A stretch of 64,000 nucleotides of DNA from Shewanella hanedai (GTDB taxonomy: Bacteria; Pseudomonadota; Gammaproteobacteria; Enterobacterales; Shewanellaceae). The stretch spans positions 124,001 to 188,000 of the forward strand of contig NZ_VKGK01000004.1 of NCBI RefSeq assembly GCF_007197645.1, given 5' to 3'. How positions within the stretch are numbered: position 1 is the stretch's first letter; the number at the start of each line of letters is the position of its first letter. Below, piece by piece: positions 26,011 to 34,675 of the stretch. The position numbers and the translations under genes are program-made. Under the pieces are notes generated by a model, which was not told the DNA's origin, did not search any database, and saw nothing but the letters and a program-made list of their open reading frames with translations.

Positions 26011-26118
26011 CAGCCTTTGAATGAAGGCTGATACATTTTCTTAATTTAGCATTTGGCTGAATTGGCATTGGATTTGATTATTGAAGGTCGTTCCTTCACT
26101 GTTATCTATCGCTACGGT
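26011..26118 (+). repeat. Mosaic intergenic repeat, copy 4 (left half)
   Basis: CAGCCTTTGAATGAAGGCTG with one changed base, ATACATTTTC, then GATTATTGAAGGTCG and TTCCTTCACTGTTATCTATCGC, stopping where the middle module would begin. Confidence 0.7.
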
Positions 26119-26299
26119 TTGGCTTGTGATTTTGCACTTCTCCGTGGCCCTCTGTGTTCCAACAACATCCCTGTTTAACAGCCAGTTCGTATCTGCCAGA
26201 CAGGAAGTCTCAATGTCGTGAAGGACAGGAGTCCGAGAACGACCCTAGCTCTCGCTTATTAGCACATGGCTTTGCCATATTCGCCGTGGTGAAAGCTTG
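26119..26299. other. Intergenic stretch between repeats
   Basis: No gene. It holds CCTCTGTGTTCC-type and CCAGACAGGAAGTCTC-type segments that look like further degenerate intergenic repeats, but no partner copy is in this window. Confidence 0.35.
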
Positions 26300-26342
26300 T
26301 TAGCCTTGGAATGAAGATTGATTACATTTTCTGGTTTGGCTT
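26300..26342 (+). repeat. Mosaic intergenic repeat, copy 5 (decayed left end)
   Basis: TTAGCCTTGGAATGAAGATTG followed by ATTACATTTTCTGGTTTGGC; the hairpin is broken by substitutions. Confidence 0.6.
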
Positions 26343-26378
26343 TTAGTTGAGTTGGTATTGGGGTTACTCTTTTTTGCC

Positions 26379-26406
26379 GTCATCCTGAACTAGTTTCAGG
26401 ATCCAG
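26379..26406 (+). repeat. Palindromic dispersed repeat, copy 2
   Basis: GTCATCCTGAACTAGTTTCA then GGATCCAG, with CCTGAA/TTCAGG arms. It is the partner of the copy at 6743-6772 on the other strand. Confidence 0.65.
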
Positions 26407-26410
26407 CTTG

Positions 26411-26640
26411 TTAGCCTTCGAATGAAGTGGTTACATTTTCGATTTGGCTTCTGGCAGGATGGTATTGAGTTTGACCATTGAAGGTCGTACCTTCATGGTT
26501 GTTTATCGCCTCCAGCGGGGTATGTGCAGACACTTCTGCGAGACGCTGTGAATATATCCCTATACGCTCTACGACTTCATCCCTGAAGTCGAAGCTCGCA
26601 GCCGTATCTACACCTGTTCATCTATCTCTTCGATTTGGCT
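26411..26640 (+). repeat. Mosaic intergenic repeat, copy 6
   Basis: It holds the decayed left hairpin TTAGCCTTCGAATGAAG, the TATCGCCTCCAGCGGGGTAT middle with CACTTCTGCGAGACG, and the right module GCAGCCGTATCTACACC ending in TCTCTTCGATTTGGCT. The 103-codon frame across it is repeat-derived. Confidence 0.75.
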
Positions 26641-26906
26641 TTACTTGGATTTCGAAACTCATTTATGCCCCTTTATTATTTAGAGTAAAAACTCATTCAT
26701 ATCTTGTTCATATGCCTTTCCCGTACAAAAAGTTATCCGAATTCAACTCATCTAGAAATTATGTATCACTGAGCAGCCTAATCTCCTAGCACTGTCACTA
26801 ACCCATTAATTATAAATTGAAGTGATGAATAAAAGTCGGCATTCTGTGAGGATTAAAAGCGGCTGTTATAGTCGTCAAAGTAGAGTTAGTTGAATAAGGA
26901 AGTTTC
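26641..26906. other. AT-rich gap upstream of the NERD gene
   Basis: No repeat module and no ORF that I can support. It presumably holds the promoter of the NERD-domain gene. Confidence 0.35.
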
Positions 26907-27680
26907 GTGGATATATTAGGTCTATTTTCAGGTGCTTTAGCTCAAGTGTGGTACATCATACCTTTACTGCTCATCGTATCGATCTTTAGGAGTCGTTGGT
27001 TTAAAGGTGTGTTCGGCGAGTTTTTGGTAAATCAGATATTGTCACGGTTGCCAGAATCAGATTACACGTTAGTAAAAGATGTAACATTACCCACAGATGA
27101 TGGTACAACTCAAATTGACCATGTTGTTGTATCTAAGTTTGGTCTTTTCATCGTCGAAACTAAAAACATGAAAGGCTGGATTTTTGGTTCAAAAAATCAA
27201 AAACAGTGGACACAAAAAATCTATCGTCACTCTTCAAAATTCCAAAACCCTCTCCATCAAAATTTTAAACACGTCAAAACCCTTGAATCATTGTTAGGCA
27301 TAGATTCATCAAATTTACACTCAGTAATTGTTTTTATCGGTGATAGTACGTTCAAAACAGATATGCCTGAAAACGTTACTAATGCACGAGGGTGCTTGAA
27401 CTACATAAAACAGTTCGTACAGCCTGTATTCTCAGAGACAGAGTACACTCAAATTATTGAAGTCATCAATGACGTCAAACTAAAGAGGGGCGTTGTTACA
27501 GACCTTAAGCATCAACAACATGTTACAGAGTTGGTCGCATCAAAAGTCGGCGTAAAGAAGTGCTCACGCTGTGGATCCGCAATGGTTATGCGTGAAACAA
27601 AGCGTGGTGACAATAAAGGAAAACAGTTTTGGGGTTGTTCTGCATTCCCCAAATGTAGGTCTGTGGAAGAATTAAACTAA
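26907..27680 (+). CDS. NERD-domain protein with C-terminal topoisomerase-type zinc finger
   Basis: The 257-aa protein starts at a GTG with a GGAAG ribosome site. A membrane helix (about 12-28) precedes a NERD nuclease-related domain (about 32-150), with G-E near 37-38, TQIDHVVVS (D71) and FIVETKNMKGW (E84, K86), the conserved catalytic-type acidic and lysine residues. The last 45 residues form a four-cysteine finger (KKCSRCGSAM, then FWGCSAFPKCR) as in bacterial topoisomerase I tails. Such proteins are thought to act on DNA, but their role is not established; some NERD proteins lie in defence islands. It is AT-rich and flanked by opposed mosaic repeats. Confidence 0.85.
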   Translation: MDILGLFSGALAQVWYIIPLLLIVSIFRSRWFKGVFGEFLVNQILSRLPESDYTLVKDVTLPTDDGTTQIDHVVVSKFGLFIVETKNMKGWIFGSKNQKQWTQKIYRHSSKFQNPLHQNFKHVKTLESLLGIDSSNLHSVIVFIGDSTFKTDMPENVTNARGCLNYIKQFVQPVFSETEYTQIIEVINDVKLKRGVVTDLKHQQHVTELVASKVGVKKCSRCGSAMVMRETKRGDNKGKQFWGCSAFPKCRSVEELN

Positions 27681-27786
27681 AGAGTTGTTTAAGGTTTCAC
27701 GATCAAGCCGAATCTGACCAGGCTCATACCTGCCCCAAAGCTCTAAAACGTTTTTGTCCAAAAATGAGCTAGATACTAGAAAAACC

Positions 27787-28013
27787 TAAATCGAAGAGAT
27801 AAACAATCAGGTGTGAATTCGGCTGTGGGCTTCGATGACAGGGCCGTTCTATTACATCCAGTCACCACGGCATTTGTGAATCCATTCACATCAGATGTCA
27901 TTGTAGAGACTACAGGGCAGAAAATGTTCCAGACATTTTTCTGCATTTCCTCCATCCCTGGAGGTCAGATATACTTGCGGCGTGTCGCAGAAGTATCTGC
28001 ACATCGGCCTGCT
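27787..28013 (-). repeat. Mosaic intergenic repeat, inverted copy
   Basis: Read on the minus strand it ends in ATCTCTTCGATTT, preceded by CAGCCGAATTCACACCTG (right module). It also holds the palindrome TGTGAATGGATTCACA next to AAATGCCGTG and the TGTGCAGATACTTCTGCGAC middle unit. Together with copies 3 and 6 it brackets the NERD gene in opposite orientation. A partial extra copy of the CAGAAGTATTTACAC unit lies near 28138. Confidence 0.75.
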
Positions 28014-28301
28014 GCAAGCAATAAATACCAATTCAGCTATGGTTCCCAACAATCTAATCAAACACAAACTAATCCCAATGAACAACACAAAAGAGACTTG
28101 AAACTTGATATCAGGCAAGTCGCCCTATTGGTGTGTCACAGAAGTATTTACACGTTTGGCGAGCCGCAGGCTATAAACTCAATAGAGGTTATAGTTCCCC
28201 ATAAACCTCTAAACAACAATCCAGCCCAATGAACCCAATCAAAAAAGATATTTACTATTGGTTATCAGACCGGTTAAGCCTATTTGTTATCCCACAAGCT
28301 C

Positions 28302-30146
28302 CTAAGTTTCTGTTATCAACTGCAAGCTGGCAAACTCACGATAAAGCTCGCTTGATTGCATCAAGTCTTGATGACGACCGCTGGCTACAAGCTTTCCTTT
28401 ATCCAATACCAAAATACGGTCAGCATTGAGTACCGTCGCCAAGCGGTGGGCAATAATCAAGGTTGTTTTGCCCCGCATTAGCGTGTCGAGTGCTTGCTTG
28501 ACCTTCTGCTCACTAATGGCATCTAAGGCGCTGGTCGCTTCATCAAGTAAGAGTATGGGACGGTCGGCTAATATGGCCCTGGCAATGGCAATTCGCTGTT
28601 TCTGTCCGCCAGACAGTCTGACACCTCGTTCACCTAGATAGGTTTGATAGCCGTCTTTAAAGTCGCTGATAAACTCATGGGCCTTGGCAGCCTTGCACGC
28701 ATCAATCACCTCATCTTCAGTGGCATCGAGTCTGCCGTAACGCACATTCTCCAATACACTCATGGCAAAAATCACTGAGTCTTGCGGCACCAAGGCATAT
28801 TGCTGACGGAGATCTTGTGGCGTTAACTGAGCAATATCGATCCCATCAAGCTCAATCCCCCCTGAGTTTAGGTTATAGAATCGTTGTAGTAACTCAAATA
28901 GGGTGCTTTTACCGGCGCCACTTTCTCCGACTAAAGCGACTCGCTCACCGGGTTGAATATGGATATCCAAACCGCGAATCACCTCTTCATCAAGCTCCTC
29001 GTTTACCCCTCCCTCTTGAATATGTTGATAGGAAAAACGCACCTGATTAAGCTTAATGTCACCCGTTATCTTGGCAGGTAAAAGCGTAGGACTGGTCACG
29101 CTAGGAATATCGATAGGCGCTTCAATCAGCTCTATCAAGCGCTCTGTGGCACCCGCTGCGCGTTGGATCTCACCAATCACTTCACTAATGGTCGCCACCG
29201 AGCCTGCCACCATCACAGCATAAAACATAAAGGCCGACAGCTCGCCACCTGTGATAGTGCCACCCATGACATCTTGCGCACCAACCCAGGTGACCAATGA
29301 GATAGCTAAAATACTGAGAAACATCACGGTTGAAATTAAGATTGAACGGTATTTTATTCGCCCTTTGGCTGCATCCATGACCGCTTCGACTCTATCCCCA
29401 AACAGAGCTCTGTCTCGTGCTTCATGGGTATAAGCCTGCACTGTGTGTATCTCATGCAAGGACTCATCAACATAAGCACCTAAATCACCCACTCTATCTT
29501 GGCTCTTACGGGATAGGTCGCGTACCTTGCTGCCAAAAAAGAAGATAGGGCCCAGCACTAATGGCACGGCCAATAAAACAAGTCCGGTCATCTTAAGGCT
29601 AGTGACTGCCATCATCGCGATGCCACCAATCACAGTGACACTCGCGCGCAGTGCCATCGACAGACTCGATCCCACCACAGACTGCAACAAGGTTGAATCA
29701 GCAGTAAAGCGAGAAATCACTTCACCAGTACGTAATTTGGCATAAAAACCGGGGGAGAGTTTTAATAAATGGTCATACACTTTCAGGCGGATATCCGCAC
29801 TCACCCGCTCACCAAGCCAGGTCATCAGATAAAAGCGACAAAACACAGCTGCGCTGCTGATGGCGGTGATACCGATAAGCAGAAAGATGATCTCATTCAG
29901 TCTGTCGCCGTTATCGTGCAAGAAGCCCTCATCCACCATCAAGCGGACACCTTGACCTAATGAGAGCCAGGCAAGTGAGCCAATAAACAAAAAGACAATG
30001 GCCGCAATAACCCGGGCTTTATAGGGCCGAAGAAAGGAGATAATCCATGGAAGCACAGCGTGTTTAGCCGACTTAGGAGAGATGGACTGAGCGGGTTCAG
30101 TCGCTGGGCTAGCAGCAATTGGCGCAGTGGAGATATCTTGACTCAA
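28302..30146 (-). CDS. ABC transporter, fused permease and ATPase (exporter type)
   Basis: The protein of about 614 aa is a half-size type IV ABC exporter. An N-terminal membrane domain (about 40-330) has six helices. The ATPase has Walker A GESGAGKST, Q-loop LVPQDSVIF, signature LSGGQKQRI, Walker B ILLLDEATSALD and the switch His in IIAHRLAT. The frame is open to 30209, but the TTG at 30146 has an AAGGA site 7 nt upstream and is the better start. It resembles ABCB/MsbA-like lipid or drug exporters. The EFIDxFKDGYQTYLGERGVRLSGG arrangement is typical. The substrate is unknown. It follows the hut terminator, so it is a separate unit. Confidence 0.9.
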   Translation of the reverse strand: MSQDISTAPIAASPATEPAQSISPKSAKHAVLPWIISFLRPYKARVIAAIVFLFIGSLAWLSLGQGVRLMVDEGFLHDNGDRLNEIIFLLIGITAISSAAVFCRFYLMTWLGERVSADIRLKVYDHLLKLSPGFYAKLRTGEVISRFTADSTLLQSVVGSSLSMALRASVTVIGGIAMMAVTSLKMTGLVLLAVPLVLGPIFFFGSKVRDLSRKSQDRVGDLGAYVDESLHEIHTVQAYTHEARDRALFGDRVEAVMDAAKGRIKYRSILISTVMFLSILAISLVTWVGAQDVMGGTITGGELSAFMFYAVMVAGSVATISEVIGEIQRAAGATERLIELIEAPIDIPSVTSPTLLPAKITGDIKLNQVRFSYQHIQEGGVNEELDEEVIRGLDIHIQPGERVALVGESGAGKSTLFELLQRFYNLNSGGIELDGIDIAQLTPQDLRQQYALVPQDSVIFAMSVLENVRYGRLDATEDEVIDACKAAKAHEFISDFKDGYQTYLGERGVRLSGGQKQRIAIARAILADRPILLLDEATSALDAISEQKVKQALDTLMRGKTTLIIAHRLATVLNADRILVLDKGKLVASGRHQDLMQSSELYREFASLQLITET

Positions 30147-30206
30147 GGCAATATCCTTAGGAGCAATGACAAAAAATGAGCATGACGGTATTTGGGTATA
30201 TAATAA

Positions 30207-30234
30207 CAAAACCCGCGAGAGATCGCGGGTTTTG
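30207..30234 (-). terminator. Terminator after hutZ
   Basis: CAAAACCCGCGA (30207-30218) pairs with TCGCGGGTTTTG (30223-30234), a 12-bp perfect stem with a GAGA loop. On the minus strand it ends in TTTTGTTATTAT. It closes the hutA-hutX-hutZ operon 84 nt past hutZ. Confidence 0.8.
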
Positions 30235-30317
30235 TTTGTATCAGTAAGTGAATATGCAACCTGAACTAGGGATAAGCCATGCTGCCTAATACCGCTATCC
30301 CAAGTTAAGGTTAACTT

Positions 30318-30935
30318 TTACATTGGCGCGGCTGGTGTTGAAAAAGCGGGCTGAGATGATGTCCCATGATGACCATCACGCTTCCAATTCACATCGAGTA
30401 GCTCTGAACCTGTCAGACTAAATGCTTGTCCAAACCCTTTCACATACAGGCCTTGCTGAGGATTGAGCTTAAATAGATTAAAGTCTTTCAGTTGCGACAG
30501 ATTATCTATCATCTCACCAAATCGTTCCGACAGAGCCGCAACCCCTTTAGTAAACAGTTCGCTGTCTCGAGCCACTAATTCGGCCACCGCATCGAAGGTT
30601 AATCGTTTGCGAGCAAACACCGTTTTCGCTTCACTTTCATCTTCCAGTAACATCACTGAAACGGAAGATGATTCTTTTAAGTTGGTACCATGACGGGCAA
30701 GTTCGCTGACGAGAATATAGAATCCATCATCGGCCAAGGCGAATGGCGCATAGCTGGCATTCGGCAATCCGGCGGCGTCTTGAGTGGCCAGTTGTAACGT
30801 TGACCGTTCAGCTTTAAAACTCTCAATTTCAGGGAGTAATTTATCTCTGAGTCGTTGATTTTTGTCTTGCTGAGTCTCAGTACTAACTTCTGTGCTTTCG
30901 GTTTTGTGACTCTCTGTCTGCTTGTCTGACATCAT
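30318..30935 (-). CDS. hutZ: Heme utilization protein HutZ/HugZ
   Basis: The 205-aa protein belongs to the HugZ family of heme-binding, heme-degrading enzymes built on the pyridoxamine-oxidase split barrel. Seen: RDKLLPEIESFKAERSTLQLATQDAAGLPNASYAPF, then ISELARHGTNLKESSSVSVMLLEDE and FNLFKLNPQQGLYVKGFGQAF. A charged N-terminal extension of about 25 residues is present. It acts in the cytosol on heme delivered by HutBCD and HutX. It is the last gene of the receptor-hutX-hutZ operon under a Fur box. Confidence 0.92.
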   Translation of the reverse strand: MMSDKQTESHKTESTEVSTETQQDKNQRLRDKLLPEIESFKAERSTLQLATQDAAGLPNASYAPFALADDGFYILVSELARHGTNLKESSSVSVMLLEDESEAKTVFARKRLTFDAVAELVARDSELFTKGVAALSERFGEMIDNLSQLKDFNLFKLNPQQGLYVKGFGQAFSLTGSELLDVNWKRDGHHGTSSQPAFSTPAAPM

Positions 30936-30984
30936 CTTCTCTCTTACTTTAATCCTGCAAAAAATGTCTATAAAAGAAGGAGTC

Positions 30985-31491
30985 CTATGCTGCTAAGGAT
31001 CGCTCTTTTAATGCGTTGAAGCGAGCCACTTGATCGGGAAGTAGCACTCGATTGCTATCGCGCCCCAAATACACCTTAAATATCATCTCGCCTTCACTGC
31101 CAAAGAAGTTGATTGAGTGGCTCTCTTTGCCTCTAAATGGTCTACTCACCAAAGAAATCGCGCCTAAACTGTCGAGTTTAAGGTGGCCATGTAAACCGTC
31201 ATCTTCTGTGATTAGGTTGTAGTAACCGTAGGCATATTTCCCTTGGGGGAATTCGCCTTTAAATTCAAAAACACTGCCTGATACCGCTATGATGGTGGTC
31301 ATCCGTCCCCAATGGGGTAAACACGACAGCAACTCATCCTTGTCTGATAATGGGAATTGACTCACCTGTGCTTCAGGCAGAGCTAACACCACTGCCAACT
31401 CAGAAACACCAAGTTCAATTGCGGCCTGACTTGGCATTGCATTGGGATTATCATCAAGGTACTGGCGTATCATGTCATTACTGGGCTGCAT
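30985..31491 (-). CDS. hutX: Cytosolic heme carrier HutX
   Basis: The protein of about 168 aa is in the HutX/HuvX family, which carries heme to HutZ. The start is the ATG at 31491 (MQPSNDMIRQYL), with GAGGAG 7 nt upstream; the frame opens earlier at 31530. It shows the family region QAAIELGVSELAVVLALPE and the C-terminal SHSINFFGSEGEMIFKVYLGRD. It lies between the receptor gene and hutZ. Confidence 0.92.
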   Translation of the reverse strand: MQPSNDMIRQYLDDNPNAMPSQAAIELGVSELAVVLALPEAQVSQFPLSDKDELLSCLPHWGRMTTIIAVSGSVFEFKGEFPQGKYAYGYYNLITEDDGLHGHLKLDSLGAISLVSRPFRGKESHSINFFGSEGEMIFKVYLGRDSNRVLLPDQVARFNALKERSLAA

Positions 31492-31575
31492 CAACAGACT
31501 CCTCATTCTGAAGCTAAAATCAGATAACAAGGCCTGACCCTTGCTATCTGATCCGCTCTTTTTAAACTAATTAGG

Positions 31576-33612
31576 TTAGAAATGGTAACGGGCAGACAAC
31601 TTCATGTTGCGTCCCTGTCCATATAAGGTATTCCACGCTTGACGGTATTCATCATCTCCAATGTTCTCGATGGCAAAATCCACACGTAATCCTTCAAAGG
31701 TGCCCATGGCGGGTTCCCATGCAACATACACGTCCCACAAGGTATATGAGTCATAGTCATTAAGGTTGCCTTCTGGCAAATTATCTTGCTGAGCCACATG
31801 GGTCACTCGTGTGCCTAACTTCATGTCCCCTTCCATGATCCCTTGTGAAAGATCGACACCAAGTTTGTGCGCAGGAATATCACTTAAATACTCATTGGAG
31901 TCTCTATCCTTGCCCTCGGTTTGACCGTAATTGAGTATCATTCGAGTCTGTCCAATACGGTAACGTGTTGTAAACTCAAATCCGGTTAAACGTGCATCAT
32001 CAACGTTATTCCAAGAGGTTGTTTGTTCAAGACCAGGAATACCCATCAGTGGGTTAGACACTGACTGCTCGATAAAATCATCCACGTCATTTCTAAAGAC
32101 GTTAAGCGTAATAGCCAGTTCGTCGTCACCGGCTAAATCAGTGAAGCGCATATCTGCTTTCAGCTCTTTGTTCTTTGCCTTCTCAGCCTTTAAGTTCGGA
32201 TTGGTTTCGAAGGTATTACACAGACCACCGGGTAGAAAACCGGGAATGGGTGGAATACAGTAATGGGTGCCTGTCGAATACATCTCTTCGATACTCGGAG
32301 CACGGAACGCGCCATCGTAACGAGCACTCAAGGTTAACCAAGAATTGGTGTTCCAAACTAGACCTAAAGAGGGTGACCAAGCATTGTCGTCTGAAGATTC
32401 AGACAGATTAATGCTCTCATTGTCATAGGTGTCATATCTTAGAGCTGGCTCAACATAAACCGACTCTGTGATGTTCACTCTTGCCTGAGCAAAAGCTCCC
32501 CACACTGTCGCTTTGCCATCGATATCATTCGGTCTTTGTCCTGCCTGACCAAAATCATCACGCACAGTGTTTATCTTGTCCTGATAACCATCAACACCAT
32601 AAGTGAGGGTTGTGCCACCAAAGATAGAGGTGTTATTAATGCTAAAACCGACTGTTTCATATTCAGTGCTGTCGAGCTGATTTTTCGTCACCCTGTCTTC
32701 ATCGTAATCGGTATGATTCCAATATAATGTGCTGTTAAGATCCAGATAGGGATTCGTGCTCGGGCTTAAGGCGTATTCTAATATGAAATTCCTATCTTTA
32801 GTCCTACGCTGAATAAGCGGTACTGAACTGCCCACTTCGACAGCTGGATTACTGGGAACCAATTCATCGGTATCAGAGAAGCGTCCAGAAAACTGCAGAC
32901 GTTGATCATCGCTAGGCTCCCAACCAAACTTCATCAACCCACTGCTTCTTTGTGAACCACTGTTAGATAATGTTTTATCATTGCCACTTTTGATATTGTT
33001 GCTGTCGTTATAACTGCCGTTAATCAACCAATCAAATGTGTCAGCAACCCCGTACACAGCGCCACTGGTTTTAGTATTGTCGCCGTTACTTTCAAAACCT
33101 TGCTTAAGGTAGCCGCCAAAAGTATCACCCTCATCAAGCATCTCTTTGGCCGACTTAGTGTTTTGTGCCACTACACCACCAATCGCACCACTGCCCCATA
33201 AACTACTCGCGGGGCCGCGCACCACTTCAACAGAACTCAACAGTTCAGGATCCATAAAGTAAGTCCCTCTATGGCCTGAACTCGTATTCTGTCTTGCGCC
33301 ATCTATGGTTTGCAATACTCGCTGACCACCCAAACCACGGATCTCAACCCCCTGAGAAGAAGCACGAGGACCATTACCCACATTCACATTGGCCTCATTT
33401 CTCAATATGTCTGCCACCGATGTCGACTGAGCTTCTTGCAGCTCCTCTTCATCAACCACCACCACACTGCGGCTGGAATCTGATGCCTTTTCGCTTATTC
33501 GGGTCGCCGTTACCAGCACTTCATCAAATTCAGTAATTTGCTCTACTTGTTGGGCATAAGCTGTTGAGCTAAAAGCCATGGCTAGTGCAACCACTACAGG
33601 CTTCTTGGTCAT
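31576..33612 (-). CDS. hutA: TonB-dependent heme receptor
   Basis: The protein of about 678 aa starts at the ATG at 33612, with a GAGGA site 8 nt upstream; the frame opens 75 nt earlier. After the signal peptide (VVVALAMAFSSTAYA), the TonB box FDEVLVTATR is followed by a plug domain with RNEANVNVGNGPRASSQGVEIRGLGGQRVLQTIDGARQ and RGPASSLWGSGAIGGVV. The barrel ends in LSARYHF with a C-terminal Phe. The context with hutX, hutZ, tonB and hutBCD and the Fur box indicate heme as the substrate. Other names for such receptors are HugA or HupA. Confidence 0.92.
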   Translation of the reverse strand: MTKKPVVVALAMAFSSTAYAQQVEQITEFDEVLVTATRISEKASDSSRSVVVVDEEELQEAQSTSVADILRNEANVNVGNGPRASSQGVEIRGLGGQRVLQTIDGARQNTSSGHRGTYFMDPELLSSVEVVRGPASSLWGSGAIGGVVAQNTKSAKEMLDEGDTFGGYLKQGFESNGDNTKTSGAVYGVADTFDWLINGSYNDSNNIKSGNDKTLSNSGSQRSSGLMKFGWEPSDDQRLQFSGRFSDTDELVPSNPAVEVGSSVPLIQRRTKDRNFILEYALSPSTNPYLDLNSTLYWNHTDYDEDRVTKNQLDSTEYETVGFSINNTSIFGGTTLTYGVDGYQDKINTVRDDFGQAGQRPNDIDGKATVWGAFAQARVNITESVYVEPALRYDTYDNESINLSESSDDNAWSPSLGLVWNTNSWLTLSARYDGAFRAPSIEEMYSTGTHYCIPPIPGFLPGGLCNTFETNPNLKAEKAKNKELKADMRFTDLAGDDELAITLNVFRNDVDDFIEQSVSNPLMGIPGLEQTTSWNNVDDARLTGFEFTTRYRIGQTRMILNYGQTEGKDRDSNEYLSDIPAHKLGVDLSQGIMEGDMKLGTRVTHVAQQDNLPEGNLNDYDSYTLWDVYVAWEPAMGTFEGLRVDFAIENIGDDEYRQAWNTLYGQGRNMKLSARYHF

Positions 33613-33689
33613 GATGTTCATCCTCGAGGTTTTATGGATTGGTAGGTCTATTCTCAGCACTTTACCTGAGGCAAAAAAATAGATCAAAT

Positions 33690-33708
33690 GAAAATGATTA
33701 TCATTTGC
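33690..33708. promoter_or_regulatory. Fur box controlling the heme locus
   Basis: GAAAATGATTATCATTTGC matches the 19-bp Fur consensus GATAATGATAATCATTATC at 15 of 19 positions and is nearly palindromic. It lies between the receptor gene and divergent tonB, so it may repress both sides when iron is plentiful. Confidence 0.88.
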
Positions 33709-33866
33709 GATCCTATTACGATTCGTATATCTTTAATAAGTAATCAATGAACCAGCCATAAGCACAGCGTTAAACTTTGGCGTACACATCAATGATTACT
33801 ATTTAATAACAATGACTTAAATCAAACCATTTGCGTTCAGTTGTAGCATTAAGAAGTTAACCGAAC

Positions 33867-34640
33867 ATGACACCTAAACGATATTTAACCTTTGCTTGTT
33901 TAACGGCCTTGATTCAAGGAGGCGTTATTGCATCTCAAAGCCAGCCATCTGAGCTGCGCACTGCTGGTGTCCCGATGGGATCGGTTCAAAGCATTAATCT
34001 CACTATCACCACCCCAACGACCCAATCGACATCTGCTGCTGCACCACCAGCAGCAGTAGAAAAACAACTGACTAAAGCAGCACCAAACAAACCTAAGGCT
34101 ATAGTTAAGCCACCGACAGCGGAGCCTAAAACCAACCCTCTGTCGATAGTGAAAACGCCACCTGTAGTAAAGAAAATCGAGCCTGTTTCACATACTAAAT
34201 CGGATGAGCAACTGACAGCTAAGCAGCCTGCCAGCGACAATAAGCTCCCCAAAACTAACACTGGTCCTCTCGTTGCCGACACTACACCACTGCCAGTTTC
34301 AGATGCTGATACACATGCACAGCAGCGTGAAACTCAGTCTAAACAGGGAGTCGCGCAAACTAATATTATGCTTAATCGTCCCACTTTTTCATCGCCGCCC
34401 TCCCAGCCTTTATATCCAAAATTAGCCAGAAAACGGGGATTTGAAGGCACGGTGACTGTCGAGGTGATGTTTAACCAGATTGGCGAACAACTCTCTCTCA
34501 CCCTTATTGATAGTTCAGGCTTTACCTTGCTCGATAAGGCGGCATTAAACGCCGTCGAGAAATGGCAATTTTCAGCTCCGTCACCACAAACAGCCTACGC
34601 CTACACAGTGAGAGTGCCGGTTAAGTTTGCACTTAACTAA
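33867..34640 (+). CDS. tonB: TonB energy transducer of the heme system
   Basis: The 257-aa protein has an N-terminal hydrophobic anchor, a Pro/Lys-rich periplasmic spacer (about 50-165) and a TonB C-terminal domain (about 170-257) with YPKLARKRGFEGTVTVEVMFN and LDKAALNAVEKWQFSAP. It links inner-membrane ExbBD to outer-membrane receptors. The hydrophobic anchor is weak and ends early, as in other Vibrio/Shewanella TonB1-like proteins. It is the first gene of tonB-exbB-exbD-hutBCD. Confidence 0.9.
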   Translation: MTPKRYLTFACLTALIQGGVIASQSQPSELRTAGVPMGSVQSINLTITTPTTQSTSAAAPPAAVEKQLTKAAPNKPKAIVKPPTAEPKTNPLSIVKTPPVVKKIEPVSHTKSDEQLTAKQPASDNKLPKTNTGPLVADTTPLPVSDADTHAQQRETQSKQGVAQTNIMLNRPTFSSPPSQPLYPKLARKRGFEGTVTVEVMFNQIGEQLSLTLIDSSGFTLLDKAALNAVEKWQFSAPSPQTAYAYTVRVPVKFALN

Positions 34641-34675
34641 CTTTCCATGAATATAAGCGACATCAAGGATCACCC

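Noticed and set aside
25753-26031. 92-codon ORF over mosaic repeat copy 3
   Set aside because: It lies wholly on repeat DNA, has no ribosome site or family, and shares its IASSGVCA string only with another repeat-derived ORF.
26478-26789. 103-codon ORF over mosaic repeat copy 6
   Set aside because: Repeat-derived, with no domain and no ribosome site.
27813-28232. 139-codon ORF and an overlapping minus-strand frame (27891-28118)
   Set aside because: Both run across the inverted repeat copy and have no recognisable protein features.
31602-31799. Short ORFs inside the heme receptor gene
   Set aside because: Out-of-frame shadows of the receptor reading frame.
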